Origin: Persicobacter psychrovividus
GTDB taxonomy: Bacteria; Bacteroidota; Bacteroidia; Cytophagales; Cyclobacteriaceae
Direction: 5' to 3'
Assembly (NCBI RefSeq): GCF_036492425.1
Contig: NZ_AP025293.1
Span: 62,001-126,000, forward strand
Length of the DNA: 64,000 bases
Position numbers and translations under genes: made by a program. Below, piece after piece: positions 1-8,997 of this stretch; position 1 is the first letter of the stretch, and each line of letters starts with the position of its first letter. The notes under the pieces were generated by a model, which saw nothing but the letters and a program-made list of their open reading frames with translations, searched no databases and had not been told where the DNA came from.

Positions 1-507
1 AATTTCTACTTTATTGTTTTTTTGCGACCATACAGCCTGTGGGATGTCGATACGGCGGGTCTTTCCGAGGTAGGAAATGGACAGTTTATTGTGGCTGTCC
101 ACCATCAGTTTAATGGGTTGCCACTGAATGATTTGTTCCTCCTGATGTGTTAGGGGAAAGGTCGTGATCAGCTTTTTGGCACCCACGAGTATCAGTTCCT
201 CTTCTCCTTCAGCACTGCTTGGGGGGCTGTAAGAGAGGTCAATGGTGTTTTTATCATTGAAAATGATTCTTACCACATTGCCAAAAAAGGGGGCGGGTCG
301 GAGTTTCAGGTCAAAGGATAACGACATGTTTTTTTCAGCACTGAAGGCGTGGTCATGTCCAAAGGAAATCCCTGTTCGGTTATTGTTTTCGGCCTCGTGG
401 CTGATAAATCTTAAACCGTTTGAATTACTGCTTTGAGCCACTGCAAAAGCAGGGCTAAGAAGGAGTAATATATAAAAAATGATATTTTGTGTATGTTTTT
501 TCAACAC
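1..507 (-). CDS. Secreted LamG-like (concanavalin-fold) protein, N-terminal part
   Basis: This gene runs off the left edge; only about 169 N-terminal residues are present. I start it at GTG 507 (TTG 504 is equally possible) because no ATG precedes the hydrophobic segment. Residues about 8-23 form a signal peptide ending near AVAQ. The mature part alternates beta-strand-like stretches (MSLSFDLKLRP, NVVRIIFND, NTIDLSYSP), a pattern I associate with the LamG-like N-terminal domain of Bacteroidota secreted or periplasmic sensor-type proteins. The product is probably periplasmic or surface exposed. It shares strand with the two GH92 genes that follow, so it may belong to the same glycan locus. Family assignment is by impression only; the catalytic or sensory part lies outside the window. 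Confidence 0.6.
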   Translation of the reverse strand, partial: MLKKHTQNIIFYILLLLSPAFAVAQSSNSNGLRFISHEAENNNRTGISFGHDHAFSAEKNMSLSFDLKLRPAPFFGNVVRIIFNDKNTIDLSYSPPSSAEGEEELILVGAKKLITTFPLTHQEEQIIQWQPIKLMVDSHNKLSISYLGKTRRIDIPQAVWSQKNNKVEI

Positions 508-650
508 TAAAAATACGTTTGTTTGTTCTTTTACAAATTTATTTATTTAAATAAACTTAGCAATTAATATTATACATATTCTTGAACACTTCAGGGTTAA
601 AAAAAAGGAGATGGAAAACCCACCTCCTGTTTAATATGAAGATCTATCTT

Positions 651-2924
651 TTATGCATCAACTTTTCCGTTTGGTCGCTGGCTGACTGCCGAAGCCCATT
701 TTTTATTGGGGGTGTTCCCCATTTCAAAAACGATTTTCGCACCACCGCTAATTTCCTTATGCGTCAGGTAAGCGCGGTTCAGTGGTTTCCCATTGATGGT
801 CGCTGACTGAATATAGAAGTTTTCATCTGAGAGGTTGTTGGCCTTAACGACGAACGATTTCCCGTGCTCCAGCTGAATGCTTACTTCATCAAACAATGGC
901 GTGCCAATCGCATAAATCCCGCTTGCCGGATTTACAGGGTAAAAGCCCATGGCTGAGAAAACATACCATGCCGACATCTGTCCGCAGTCTTCATTACCAC
1001 AAATGCCATCTGGCGTTGGTTTTTGTAAATCGCGGCAAATTTCATGAATGGTTTTCTGTGCCTTCCAAGGTTCGCCGGCATAGTTGTACAGGTACGCAAC
1101 ATGGTGACTTGGCTCATTACCGTGCACATAAATACCTTTCAGTCCAGAAATCCACTCTGGCCATCCGCCTTTAGGCATAGGGTGTTCCTTGTTGAAAAGT
1201 TCATCGAGTTTGTCGGTAAACGCTTTGTCGCCACCCATCAATTGAATCAGTCCGGAAACATCCTGCGGAACAAACCATGAATACTGCCAAGCATTACCTT
1301 CCATAAACATGTGGTTGGTGTACGACATCGGATCGAAATCTTTCACCCATTGACCATCGCTGTTTTTTGCGCGCATAAAGCCGCTCGTTTTATCATAGTT
1401 GTTGATAAAGTTCTGTGAACGCTGGGTGAAATAGTCGTAGTCGGCAGTTTTTCCCAAAGCCTTTGCCATGCGGGCAATACACCAATCATCATAGGCATAC
1501 TCTAAAGTGTAAGATACCGAAGATTCTTGCTCATCCTGCGCCACATAGCCCAGCTTTTTATAGCTTTTCAGTCCGTGGGCATCCTGCATGGCAGAGTTTT
1601 TCATTGCAGCGTAGGCCAGTTCAGCATCCACATCTTTCAGCAAACCCTTAAAGTAAGCATCCACAATTACCGGTACGGCATGGTAGCCAATCATACAATT
1701 GGTTTCGTTTCCTGCAAAAGACCATACAGGCAGTAAGCCGCTTTCATTGTAATGATCCAGCATTGAAGCCACCATATCTTTCACTTTGGCAGGCTCTGTA
1801 ATGGTATATAGCGGGTGGAGCGCCCGGAAGGTGTCCCACAAAGAAAAGGTGTCGAATCTGGTGTGACCATCCGCAACTTTCGTTTGACCATCCACACCTT
1901 TGTACTGACCGTTATGATCGCTGAAGGTGGTTGGGGCCATCATTGTTTGATATAATGCCGTGTAGAAGGACGTTCTCGCGGCCTCATTTTTTGTTTTCAC
2001 TTGAATGGGGTTCAGTGCCTGCTCCCACTCCTGAGCCGCCTTTTGACGGGTCGCTTCGAAATCAAATCCTGCTAATTCCGCTTCCATGTTCTCCTTGGCA
2101 TTGTCAACACTTACGCTCGAAAGAGCGGTTTTGACCATGACTACTTCGTTGGCCGCAGTTTCAAATTCCATATGGGCAATGACCTTTCGGTTCACTTCCT
2201 TCCCGTTGATTTTGAATGTGCGGTCTTCAAACTTTACCGCCTTGAATGGCTTGGAAAGGCGGGTGTAAAAATATACCCGCTGATCCGGTGCCCAGCCTTC
2301 TGAATGGCGATAGCCGACGAGTGTCTGCTCATCCACCAATTCAATGGAAGCATCGGTTGTTTTATCCCAGTTCATGGCCCTGTTCAAATCCAGCTTCACC
2401 TCGGCGTGATCAGCCTCTGGGAAAGTATATTTTTGCAGCCCCACACGGTTGGTAGCGGTTAATTCCACCTTGATATTGTAATCCTTCAGTAAGACTTCAT
2501 AATAGCCTGGTTTAGAAGTTTCCTGATCATGGGAAAACACAGAATATACCCCGAGGTTTTCCTTTGGGGTAGATTTTGCCGGATGGGTAAAAGGCATGAA
2601 GGCAATATCATACAAATCGCCGACACCCGTACCGCTGAAATGGGTATGGCTGAAGGAGGCGATCGTGGTGTCCTCGTAGAAGTAACCAGCGATTCTGTCC
2701 CAGCCAGAGGTACCATTGTCGGGGCTGAGCTGCACCATACCATGAGGTACGGTAGCACCAGGGAAGGTGTGTCCGTAGCCACCCGTTCCAATAAAGGGAT
2801 CTACAAATTGGGAGACCGATGAATCGTGCTTGGTGGTGGTTTGCTGAGGTGCATTACAGGCACTTAGCATCGCAATAGCAGACACGATGAGCGGTTTGAA
2901 AAATCGACTGGAAGACCTATTCAT
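651..2924 (-). CDS. GH92 alpha-mannosidase lipoprotein (copy 1)
   Basis: Predicted surface or periplasmic exo-alpha-mannosidase of glycoside hydrolase family 92, a calcium-dependent inverting family acting on high-mannose N-glycans. The start at ATG 2924 (MNRSSSRFF) gives 757 residues and places a lipoprotein signal peptide ending in LSAC directly at the N-terminus; the 10 codons upstream would spoil it. Family landmarks are DPFIGTGGYGHTFPGA near the N-terminus, SLWDTFRALHPL mid-protein, the general-acid motif GNEPSHH, and GNEDCGQMSAWYVFSAMGFYPV-type residues near the C-terminus that carry the catalytic base Asp. The length is normal for the family. It lies head-to-tail with a second GH92 gene (128-bp gap) and is divergent from the SusC/SusD pair. 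The linkage specificity (alpha-1,2, -1,3 or other) cannot be read from sequence. Confidence 0.95.
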   Translation of the reverse strand: MNRSSSRFFKPLIVSAIAMLSACNAPQQTTTKHDSSVSQFVDPFIGTGGYGHTFPGATVPHGMVQLSPDNGTSGWDRIAGYFYEDTTIASFSHTHFSGTGVGDLYDIAFMPFTHPAKSTPKENLGVYSVFSHDQETSKPGYYEVLLKDYNIKVELTATNRVGLQKYTFPEADHAEVKLDLNRAMNWDKTTDASIELVDEQTLVGYRHSEGWAPDQRVYFYTRLSKPFKAVKFEDRTFKINGKEVNRKVIAHMEFETAANEVVMVKTALSSVSVDNAKENMEAELAGFDFEATRQKAAQEWEQALNPIQVKTKNEAARTSFYTALYQTMMAPTTFSDHNGQYKGVDGQTKVADGHTRFDTFSLWDTFRALHPLYTITEPAKVKDMVASMLDHYNESGLLPVWSFAGNETNCMIGYHAVPVIVDAYFKGLLKDVDAELAYAAMKNSAMQDAHGLKSYKKLGYVAQDEQESSVSYTLEYAYDDWCIARMAKALGKTADYDYFTQRSQNFINNYDKTSGFMRAKNSDGQWVKDFDPMSYTNHMFMEGNAWQYSWFVPQDVSGLIQLMGGDKAFTDKLDELFNKEHPMPKGGWPEWISGLKGIYVHGNEPSHHVAYLYNYAGEPWKAQKTIHEICRDLQKPTPDGICGNEDCGQMSAWYVFSAMGFYPVNPASGIYAIGTPLFDEVSIQLEHGKSFVVKANNLSDENFYIQSATINGKPLNRAYLTHKEISGGAKIVFEMGNTPNKKWASAVSQRPNGKVDA

Positions 2925-3052
2925 GATTGTATAGAATGTTAATAAAAACCACAATTCAAGCTAAAATATTGATTGTTGTTGATATAGGTTTCTGAATGAT
3001 AAAAATAATAACTTTTTTAAGAAAAATAAGCGCAGTGTTTGTTCCACGGGCA

Positions 3053-5323
3053 CTAACTCAACTCTTCATGGAATTTCGATGATGGACGATCTGCTTTCGG
3101 CGTACCAAATTGTTTGTTTGGTTTGTCGCCCATGGTGAAGGTCAGTTTTCCGCCTTTCATAATGTCTTTATGCAGAATATATGACTTTGAATAATCCTGC
3201 CCGTTCAGACTTACCGACTGAATATAAATGTTTTTTGCGGACTGATTTTCCGTGGCTATCGAGAAACTCTTGCCATTTTGCAGTTGAATAGTTGCCGAAT
3301 TAACTGAAGGGCTGCCAAATACATACATGCCGTTCATCGGGTTCACGGGGTACATCCCCATGGAAGAGAAAATATACCAGGCCGACATCTGGCCACAGTC
3401 CTCATTACCTGGCAAACCTGCAGGGCCGTCGTTGAACATGGTACTGCAAATTTCGCGAATGCGCTCCTGTGTTTTCCAGGCCTGGCCGGCATAATTAAAC
3501 AAATACGCTGTGTGGTGGCTTGGCTCATTGCCCTGAGCATACTGACCGATAAGGCCTGAGATGTCAGGAGAAGCATTTTCGCCCAAATCGCTGCTCATTG
3601 TAAATAAGGTGTTCAGTTTATTGACAAAAGCTTCATCTCCACCCAAAAGGTCGATCAGCCCTTCAACATCCTGTGGTACAAGCCACAAATATTGCCATGC
3701 ATTTCCTTCACAATAATCATCGTCTCGGTGACTTGAGGCAATAGGGTTGAAAGGCGTAGTCCATGAGCCGTCGGTTTTTTTGCCTCGGAAAAAACCAGTT
3801 TCTTTATCAAAATATTCTGTATACAGCTTGGCGCGCTTGCTGTAATAGTCAAAATCTTCCTGATGCCCTAAAGCTTTGGCCATTTGTGCAATTCCCCAGT
3901 CGTCTATAGCATATTCAAGGGCTTTGGCAACAGATTCCCCCACCTTGTCTGCCGGGATGTACTGGATTTTTGTGAGGTAGGGAATACCTTCACGGTCGGC
4001 ATTGGCAGTGGTTTTCATCGCTTCAAGGGCCAGTTCTGCATCAAATCCTCGAATACCTTTAAGGTAAGCATCGGCAATTACAGGGACGGCATGGTAACCA
4101 ACCATCGTGTTGGTTTCATTTCCAGCCAACGACCAAACAGGCAAGAGGCCACTTTCTTTGTACTGCGCTAAAAAGCTGTTCACCATATCCGCAACTTTAT
4201 CTGTTTGTGTGATGGTGAATAGTGGGTGATTGGCGCGGTAGGTGTCCCAAAGTGAAAAGGTAGAGTAGTTATTAAAATCTGCCTGATGCACTTTGCGGTC
4301 AGTCCCGCGATAGGTTTTGTCGTGGTCATTATAAAGGTTAGGGGCAGAGAGGCTGTGGTAAACCGCTGTATAAAAAGTACGAAGGCTTTTATCGTCAAGG
4401 GTGCTCACCTCAATTTTCTCCAATTCCTTTTGCCATTTTTGGTTGGCTTGCGCAACAACCTGCTTAAAGTTCCATGCAGGAATTTCCGCTTCCATATTTT
4501 TTTCTGCCTGTGCAATGCTTACCGGCGAAAGGGCAACTTTTAACTCTACCGTAGGATTTTTTTCAGTATCGAAGAAAAATACGCCTTTTACAAAGTTGGA
4601 TTGTAAATCCTGACCATCAACCGGCTTGGTGTCTTTATATAGCTGAAAGTCCGTAATTGGCTGGTTGGTTTGGGCATAGAAATACAGTTGTTGGTCGCTT
4701 GACCATCCGGTGGAGTTTCTTTTGCCTACAATTGTATGATCGTCGATGACTTTTATTTCACAATCTTTGGCCAAATCCCAGCCGATACCTTCCCGAAGAT
4801 CCATAATCAGGTGGGCATTGTCGTGTTGCTGAAAGGTATATTTATGAAATCCTACCCGCTCCGAAGCCGTCATTTCAGCCTTAATATGATAATCGAGCAA
4901 ATCTACTGCATAATAACCCGCTTTGGCTTCTTCACGGTCGTGGGTGAATCTTGAGCGGTAGCCGGTGTCTGGATTTTCAACGGATCCTTTCACCACCTTT
5001 ACCTCTCCAGTATTTGCCATAATGAGGATATCTCCCATATCGCCAATGCCCGTGCCGCTCAGGTGGGTGTGGGCAAATCCGACAATTGAGCTGTCGGCAT
5101 AATTATAGCCCGAGCACCAATCCCAGCCATTGTTAAAATTGGAAGGCCCGAGGGAAACCATTCCGAAGGGAACCATGGCGGAAGGGTGGGTGTGCCCATT
5201 GCCAGAGGTGCCAATCATTGGATCGACATATTGTGTCAATGATGCTGTTTTCGGTGTTTGTTTGGGTTGCTGTATGCAGCTGCACAAAGCCAATAGCGCT
5301 ATATAAAAAGTTTTCTTCATCAT
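3053..5323 (-). CDS. GH92 alpha-mannosidase lipoprotein (copy 2)
   Basis: A second GH92 exo-alpha-mannosidase of 756 residues, clearly paralogous to the downstream copy. MMKKTFYIALLALCSC is a lipoprotein signal peptide with the lipobox Cys at residue 16. It keeps the intact general-acid motif GNEPSHH and the C-terminal GNEDCGQMSAWYIFSSMGMYPV-type block, so it should be catalytically competent. DPMIGTSGNGHTHPSA and SLWDTYRANHPLF are the other family signatures. The gene is divergent from susC with a 552-bp regulatory interval between them, and the pair probably forms one transcript with copy 1. Two similar enzymes side by side usually mean different linkage preferences on the same mannan or N-glycan; that is inference. 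Confidence 0.95.
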   Translation of the reverse strand: MMKKTFYIALLALCSCIQQPKQTPKTASLTQYVDPMIGTSGNGHTHPSAMVPFGMVSLGPSNFNNGWDWCSGYNYADSSIVGFAHTHLSGTGIGDMGDILIMANTGEVKVVKGSVENPDTGYRSRFTHDREEAKAGYYAVDLLDYHIKAEMTASERVGFHKYTFQQHDNAHLIMDLREGIGWDLAKDCEIKVIDDHTIVGKRNSTGWSSDQQLYFYAQTNQPITDFQLYKDTKPVDGQDLQSNFVKGVFFFDTEKNPTVELKVALSPVSIAQAEKNMEAEIPAWNFKQVVAQANQKWQKELEKIEVSTLDDKSLRTFYTAVYHSLSAPNLYNDHDKTYRGTDRKVHQADFNNYSTFSLWDTYRANHPLFTITQTDKVADMVNSFLAQYKESGLLPVWSLAGNETNTMVGYHAVPVIADAYLKGIRGFDAELALEAMKTTANADREGIPYLTKIQYIPADKVGESVAKALEYAIDDWGIAQMAKALGHQEDFDYYSKRAKLYTEYFDKETGFFRGKKTDGSWTTPFNPIASSHRDDDYCEGNAWQYLWLVPQDVEGLIDLLGGDEAFVNKLNTLFTMSSDLGENASPDISGLIGQYAQGNEPSHHTAYLFNYAGQAWKTQERIREICSTMFNDGPAGLPGNEDCGQMSAWYIFSSMGMYPVNPMNGMYVFGSPSVNSATIQLQNGKSFSIATENQSAKNIYIQSVSLNGQDYSKSYILHKDIMKGGKLTFTMGDKPNKQFGTPKADRPSSKFHEELS

Positions 5324-5875
5324 TTTATTATGCTGAAATTGATTTCAAAAATTACATATAAACAAACCGTTGCATGAAAATTCAATTGGCTTGCTTTCAG
5401 GGTGGTTGATGTTCGACAATTTTACGTGCCGGTAATTCATGTCCCTGTTTTTCAAATGTAGGAGCACTTAGGTACAAAATGTGGTGAGGAGTTTGATACA
5501 AAAGGGTTACATACTGAGTTTTTCGCAAAGTTTTGCCTGATTTTCAGGTTTTTTTTGTGCTTTTAGGAAGTTGAAGGCGGCAGGAGGTGACCGACTCAGT
5601 AGTTGAAATTCCCAAAGCCTCGAAAATTGCAAAAAAGATGAAAGTTTAAAAATTAAGAATGAAAATGGATTACATTATTAACAATATAGATTATATATGG
5701 GTTAAAAATTAAAAAATTCATAAAATTTACGCTCGAAAATTTGTGAAGTTTTAGGATTATTTAATTCTTGCAAACGTATTCGGAACGGAGCATTTCACTT
5801 GATCTTTTTACCTACAACTCAATTGGCTTCCTACGAACACAGATCTTAATTTTTTTATTTACAAAACGTCACATT
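5324..5875. other. Divergent regulatory interval between GH92 and susC
   Basis: This 552-bp gap separates the divergent GH92 and susC genes. It is AT-rich near susC. A short hairpin (5-bp stem CCTGA/TCAGG at 5536-5548) is followed by eight T residues on the plus strand, giving a weak terminator or attenuator-like structure. I see no convincing TAnnTTTG promoter and no ORF worth calling. Confidence 0.4.
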
Positions 5876-8800
5876 ATGGTCCAGATAAGACTACTATTTT
5901 GGAGTCTTTTATTGTTGAGCCCATTTGCTTCAATGGCACAAGGTTTCACAGTAAAAGGTACAGTTAAAGATGCAGCAGATAATTCTGCATTACCTGGGGT
6001 AAACATTACGATCGTAGGATCATCAAAAGGAGCAGTTACTGACTTCGATGGTGCCTACACTTTGGAGCTTACAGACAGAAATGCAGAATTACAATTCTCA
6101 TTTATCGGTTACAAAGCTCATGTTGAAAAGATCGGCAACCGATCAATAATCGATGTCAATCTTTCTCCTGAAGTCACACAATTAAATGATGTTGTGGTTA
6201 CGGCCTTGGGTATTGAGCGTGAAGAGCGTTCTTTGGGTTATGCTGTTTCGGAATTGAAAGCCGAAGATATGGGAGTAACAGCTGCCAATCCATCGGTAAT
6301 GAACAACCTTCAGGGTAAAGTTGCCGGGGTTCAGATCTCGCCAGTTTCTGGTGGTGCAGGTTCTTCTGCCAGTGTGATTATCCGTGGTAGTGCAGTATTG
6401 GGTGGATCTAACCAACCATTATATGTTATTGACGGTGTGCCGATGTCCAACAACCAGTTGCAGTCTGCAGATGACAAAGACAACGGTGGTACCGATTCAG
6501 GTAACGGTTTGTCGGGAGTTAACCCTGACGATATCGAAAGCATGTCGGTATTGAAAGGTCCTGCAGCAACAGCACTTTACGGTTCTCGTGCCATTAACGG
6601 TGTGGTTTTGATCACCACTAAAAAAGGATCGACCAACAAAGGCTGGGGCATTGATTTCAATTCAGCCGTTACGGTAGATATGTTGGGAATCACGCCAGAC
6701 CAGCAAACACAATTCGGACAGGGAACTGACGGTAACCCGGTAACGAATGCAGGTACAGCTAAAGCGACCACTTCTATGTGGGGTGAGCGCATCACAGGGC
6801 AACGCAGCTCAGGTTACTTTGATGGTAAAGAGCGTACAGTAGCAGCACAGAATAATTATCAGAATTTTTTCCGTAACGGTGTTTCATTAAACAATAACAT
6901 CGCTCTTACGGCTGGTAACGAAAACTCTACTGTTCGTTTCTCTTATGGTAATTTCGACAACACAGGTATGGTAGAGAATTCTACTTACAAGCGTCACTCT
7001 TTTAACTTGCGTGGAACCACCAAGTTGATCAACGACAGACTGACCTTGGATTCACGTGTTACTTATGTTAACGAAAGTGCTTTGAACAGAATGTCATTGG
7101 GTAATTCTGTTAATAACTATATGGGCATGATGTTGGGCATTCCAACCACTACTTCTACAGAGTGGATGCGCAACTACAAAAATGAAAATGGTCTGCCTGT
7201 CGGTTACAACGAGCGCGAGTCAAACCCTTACTGGTACGTTAATGAAGTACGTAATGAGGATGAGTCGAACCGATTGATCGGGATGGTAAGTGCTAATTAT
7301 AAAATCTCCGAGTCTTTGTCGGTATTGGCACGTGCAGGTCGTGATAATAAATCATATCGCCAGAATGTGATCGAGCCAATCGGAACGCCATTCTATGAAA
7401 AAGGACGTGCTTTTGAGCGTACTTCTTTGGAAAATGAAGATAACTTCGATGCGATGCTGACTTTCCACAAGAAATTTGGGGACTTCGATGTTACCTCTAA
7501 CTTGGGTACCTCTTATATGCACCAATTGAGAAAATATACTGATGTTGGTTCTTCGGAATTTTCTTCGGATATCGTTCAGAATCCTGGCGCAGGTTCTAAC
7601 CCTTTCTTGATGTTCAATACTTATGAAAGAGCAATTTCTTCAGTATTCGGAACGGCTTCTTTGGGTTATAAAGGCTATTTGTTCCTGGATGTAACCGCTC
7701 GTAACGACTGGTCATCTACCTTGCCAATGAACAACAATTCGTTCTTCTATCCTTCGATCTCTGGTTCTTGGGTATTCTCTGATATGGACTGGACAACTCC
7801 TGACTGGTTGTCATTCGGTAAATTGAGAGCATCTTGGGCGCAGGTAGGTTCAGATACTGACCCTTACAATTTGGCTTTGCAATATGAGTTGGACTCATGG
7901 CCTCATCCAAAAGGACAGAACGGTTTCAACATGGGAGGAATCAAAGGTCATGAAGTGCCTAACTCACAATTGAAGCCTGCCATTTCTACTTCTTATGAAT
8001 TAGGATTTGACTTGAGATTGTTCAACAACCGTGTAACTATTGATGGTGCATACTATAAGCAATCAGCGGTAGATCAGATTTTGAATGTGGACATTTCAGA
8101 TGCTTCAGGTTATTCAAGTGCATGGATCAATGCGGGTGAAATTACCAACTCAGGTTTTGAATTGATGGTTTCTGCTACGGCAATCAAAACCAACAACTTC
8201 ACTTGGGAAACTACCCTGAACGGTTCTTATAATAATAACGAAGTGGTTTCGCTTTCTCCAGAAGTAAATCAGTTCTTGTTATTGCCAACCACTGGTTCGG
8301 TATCAGTACAGGCAATCCCTGGTCAGGCTTATGGTGTGATTATGGGTAAAGTAGCACAGACGGACGCAGACGGCAACTATGTAGTGGATGATAATGGTCG
8401 TGTACAGTTGCAAGATGAAACTCAGGCTATTGGAAATGGTGTTCAGCCTTGGATGGCCGGTTGGAGAAACACCATCACTTACAAAAACTTCTCTTTCTCT
8501 GCATTGATTGATGGTAAGTTTGGAGGTTCTATTTACTCTAACACCAACGCTTCAATGTACAGCTCGGGACGTCATGAGGCGACTTTGATTGGCCGTGATG
8601 AATTCAATAACGGTGGATCTTGGAACCCTGGTGGACTTGTTCAGCTTGATGCTGACGGGAACTCTGTTCCATTTACAGAAGGGGTGAATCCACAGAACTA
8701 TTATGGTTCTTTGGCAGGCGTTTCTTCAATGCACATTTACGATGCATCATTCATCAAATTACGTGAGGTATCGATCTCTTACCGTTTGCCAAATTCAGTA

Positions 8801-8986
8801 TTGGACAAAACACCATTCAAGAATTTGTCGGTATCAGTGATTGGAACAAACCTCGCTTACCTTTGGAATAATGTAGAAAATATTGATCCAGAAGCATCCT
8901 TTACGTCAGGTAACGGTCAGGGTATTGAAAGCTCTAACTTGGCTATTCCTCGCACTTTAGGTTTCAAATTAAATGCTAACTTTTAA
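5876..8986 (+). CDS. SusC/RagA-family TonB-linked outer-membrane transporter
   Basis: Outer-membrane TonB-dependent importer that would take up oligosaccharides released by the surface enzymes. I start at ATG 5876 (MVQIRLLFW, 1036 residues) because the signal peptide SLLLLSPFASMAQG follows immediately; the upstream in-frame extension has no support. Order of parts: signal peptide, carboxypeptidase-D regulatory-like domain (FTVKGTVKDAADNSALPGV), plug domain with GVQISPVSGGAGSSASVIIRG, PLYVIDGVP and PDDIESMSVLKGPAATALYG, then a long beta-barrel ending FKLNANF. These plug motifs are diagnostic of the SusC/RagA group. The susD gene follows within 11 bp, as is normal for this obligate pair. Substrate (mannose-rich N-glycan pieces) is inferred from the neighbouring GH92 and PNGase F-like genes. 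Confidence 0.95.
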   Translation: MVQIRLLFWSLLLLSPFASMAQGFTVKGTVKDAADNSALPGVNITIVGSSKGAVTDFDGAYTLELTDRNAELQFSFIGYKAHVEKIGNRSIIDVNLSPEVTQLNDVVVTALGIEREERSLGYAVSELKAEDMGVTAANPSVMNNLQGKVAGVQISPVSGGAGSSASVIIRGSAVLGGSNQPLYVIDGVPMSNNQLQSADDKDNGGTDSGNGLSGVNPDDIESMSVLKGPAATALYGSRAINGVVLITTKKGSTNKGWGIDFNSAVTVDMLGITPDQQTQFGQGTDGNPVTNAGTAKATTSMWGERITGQRSSGYFDGKERTVAAQNNYQNFFRNGVSLNNNIALTAGNENSTVRFSYGNFDNTGMVENSTYKRHSFNLRGTTKLINDRLTLDSRVTYVNESALNRMSLGNSVNNYMGMMLGIPTTTSTEWMRNYKNENGLPVGYNERESNPYWYVNEVRNEDESNRLIGMVSANYKISESLSVLARAGRDNKSYRQNVIEPIGTPFYEKGRAFERTSLENEDNFDAMLTFHKKFGDFDVTSNLGTSYMHQLRKYTDVGSSEFSSDIVQNPGAGSNPFLMFNTYERAISSVFGTASLGYKGYLFLDVTARNDWSSTLPMNNNSFFYPSISGSWVFSDMDWTTPDWLSFGKLRASWAQVGSDTDPYNLALQYELDSWPHPKGQNGFNMGGIKGHEVPNSQLKPAISTSYELGFDLRLFNNRVTIDGAYYKQSAVDQILNVDISDASGYSSAWINAGEITNSGFELMVSATAIKTNNFTWETTLNGSYNNNEVVSLSPEVNQFLLLPTTGSVSVQAIPGQAYGVIMGKVAQTDADGNYVVDDNGRVQLQDETQAIGNGVQPWMAGWRNTITYKNFSFSALIDGKFGGSIYSNTNASMYSSGRHEATLIGRDEFNNGGSWNPGGLVQLDADGNSVPFTEGVNPQNYYGSLAGVSSMHIYDASFIKLREVSISYRLPNSVLDKTPFKNLSVSVIGTNLAYLWNNVENIDPEASFTSGNGQGIESSNLAIPRTLGFKLNANF

Positions 8987-8997
8987 GATTGATCAAA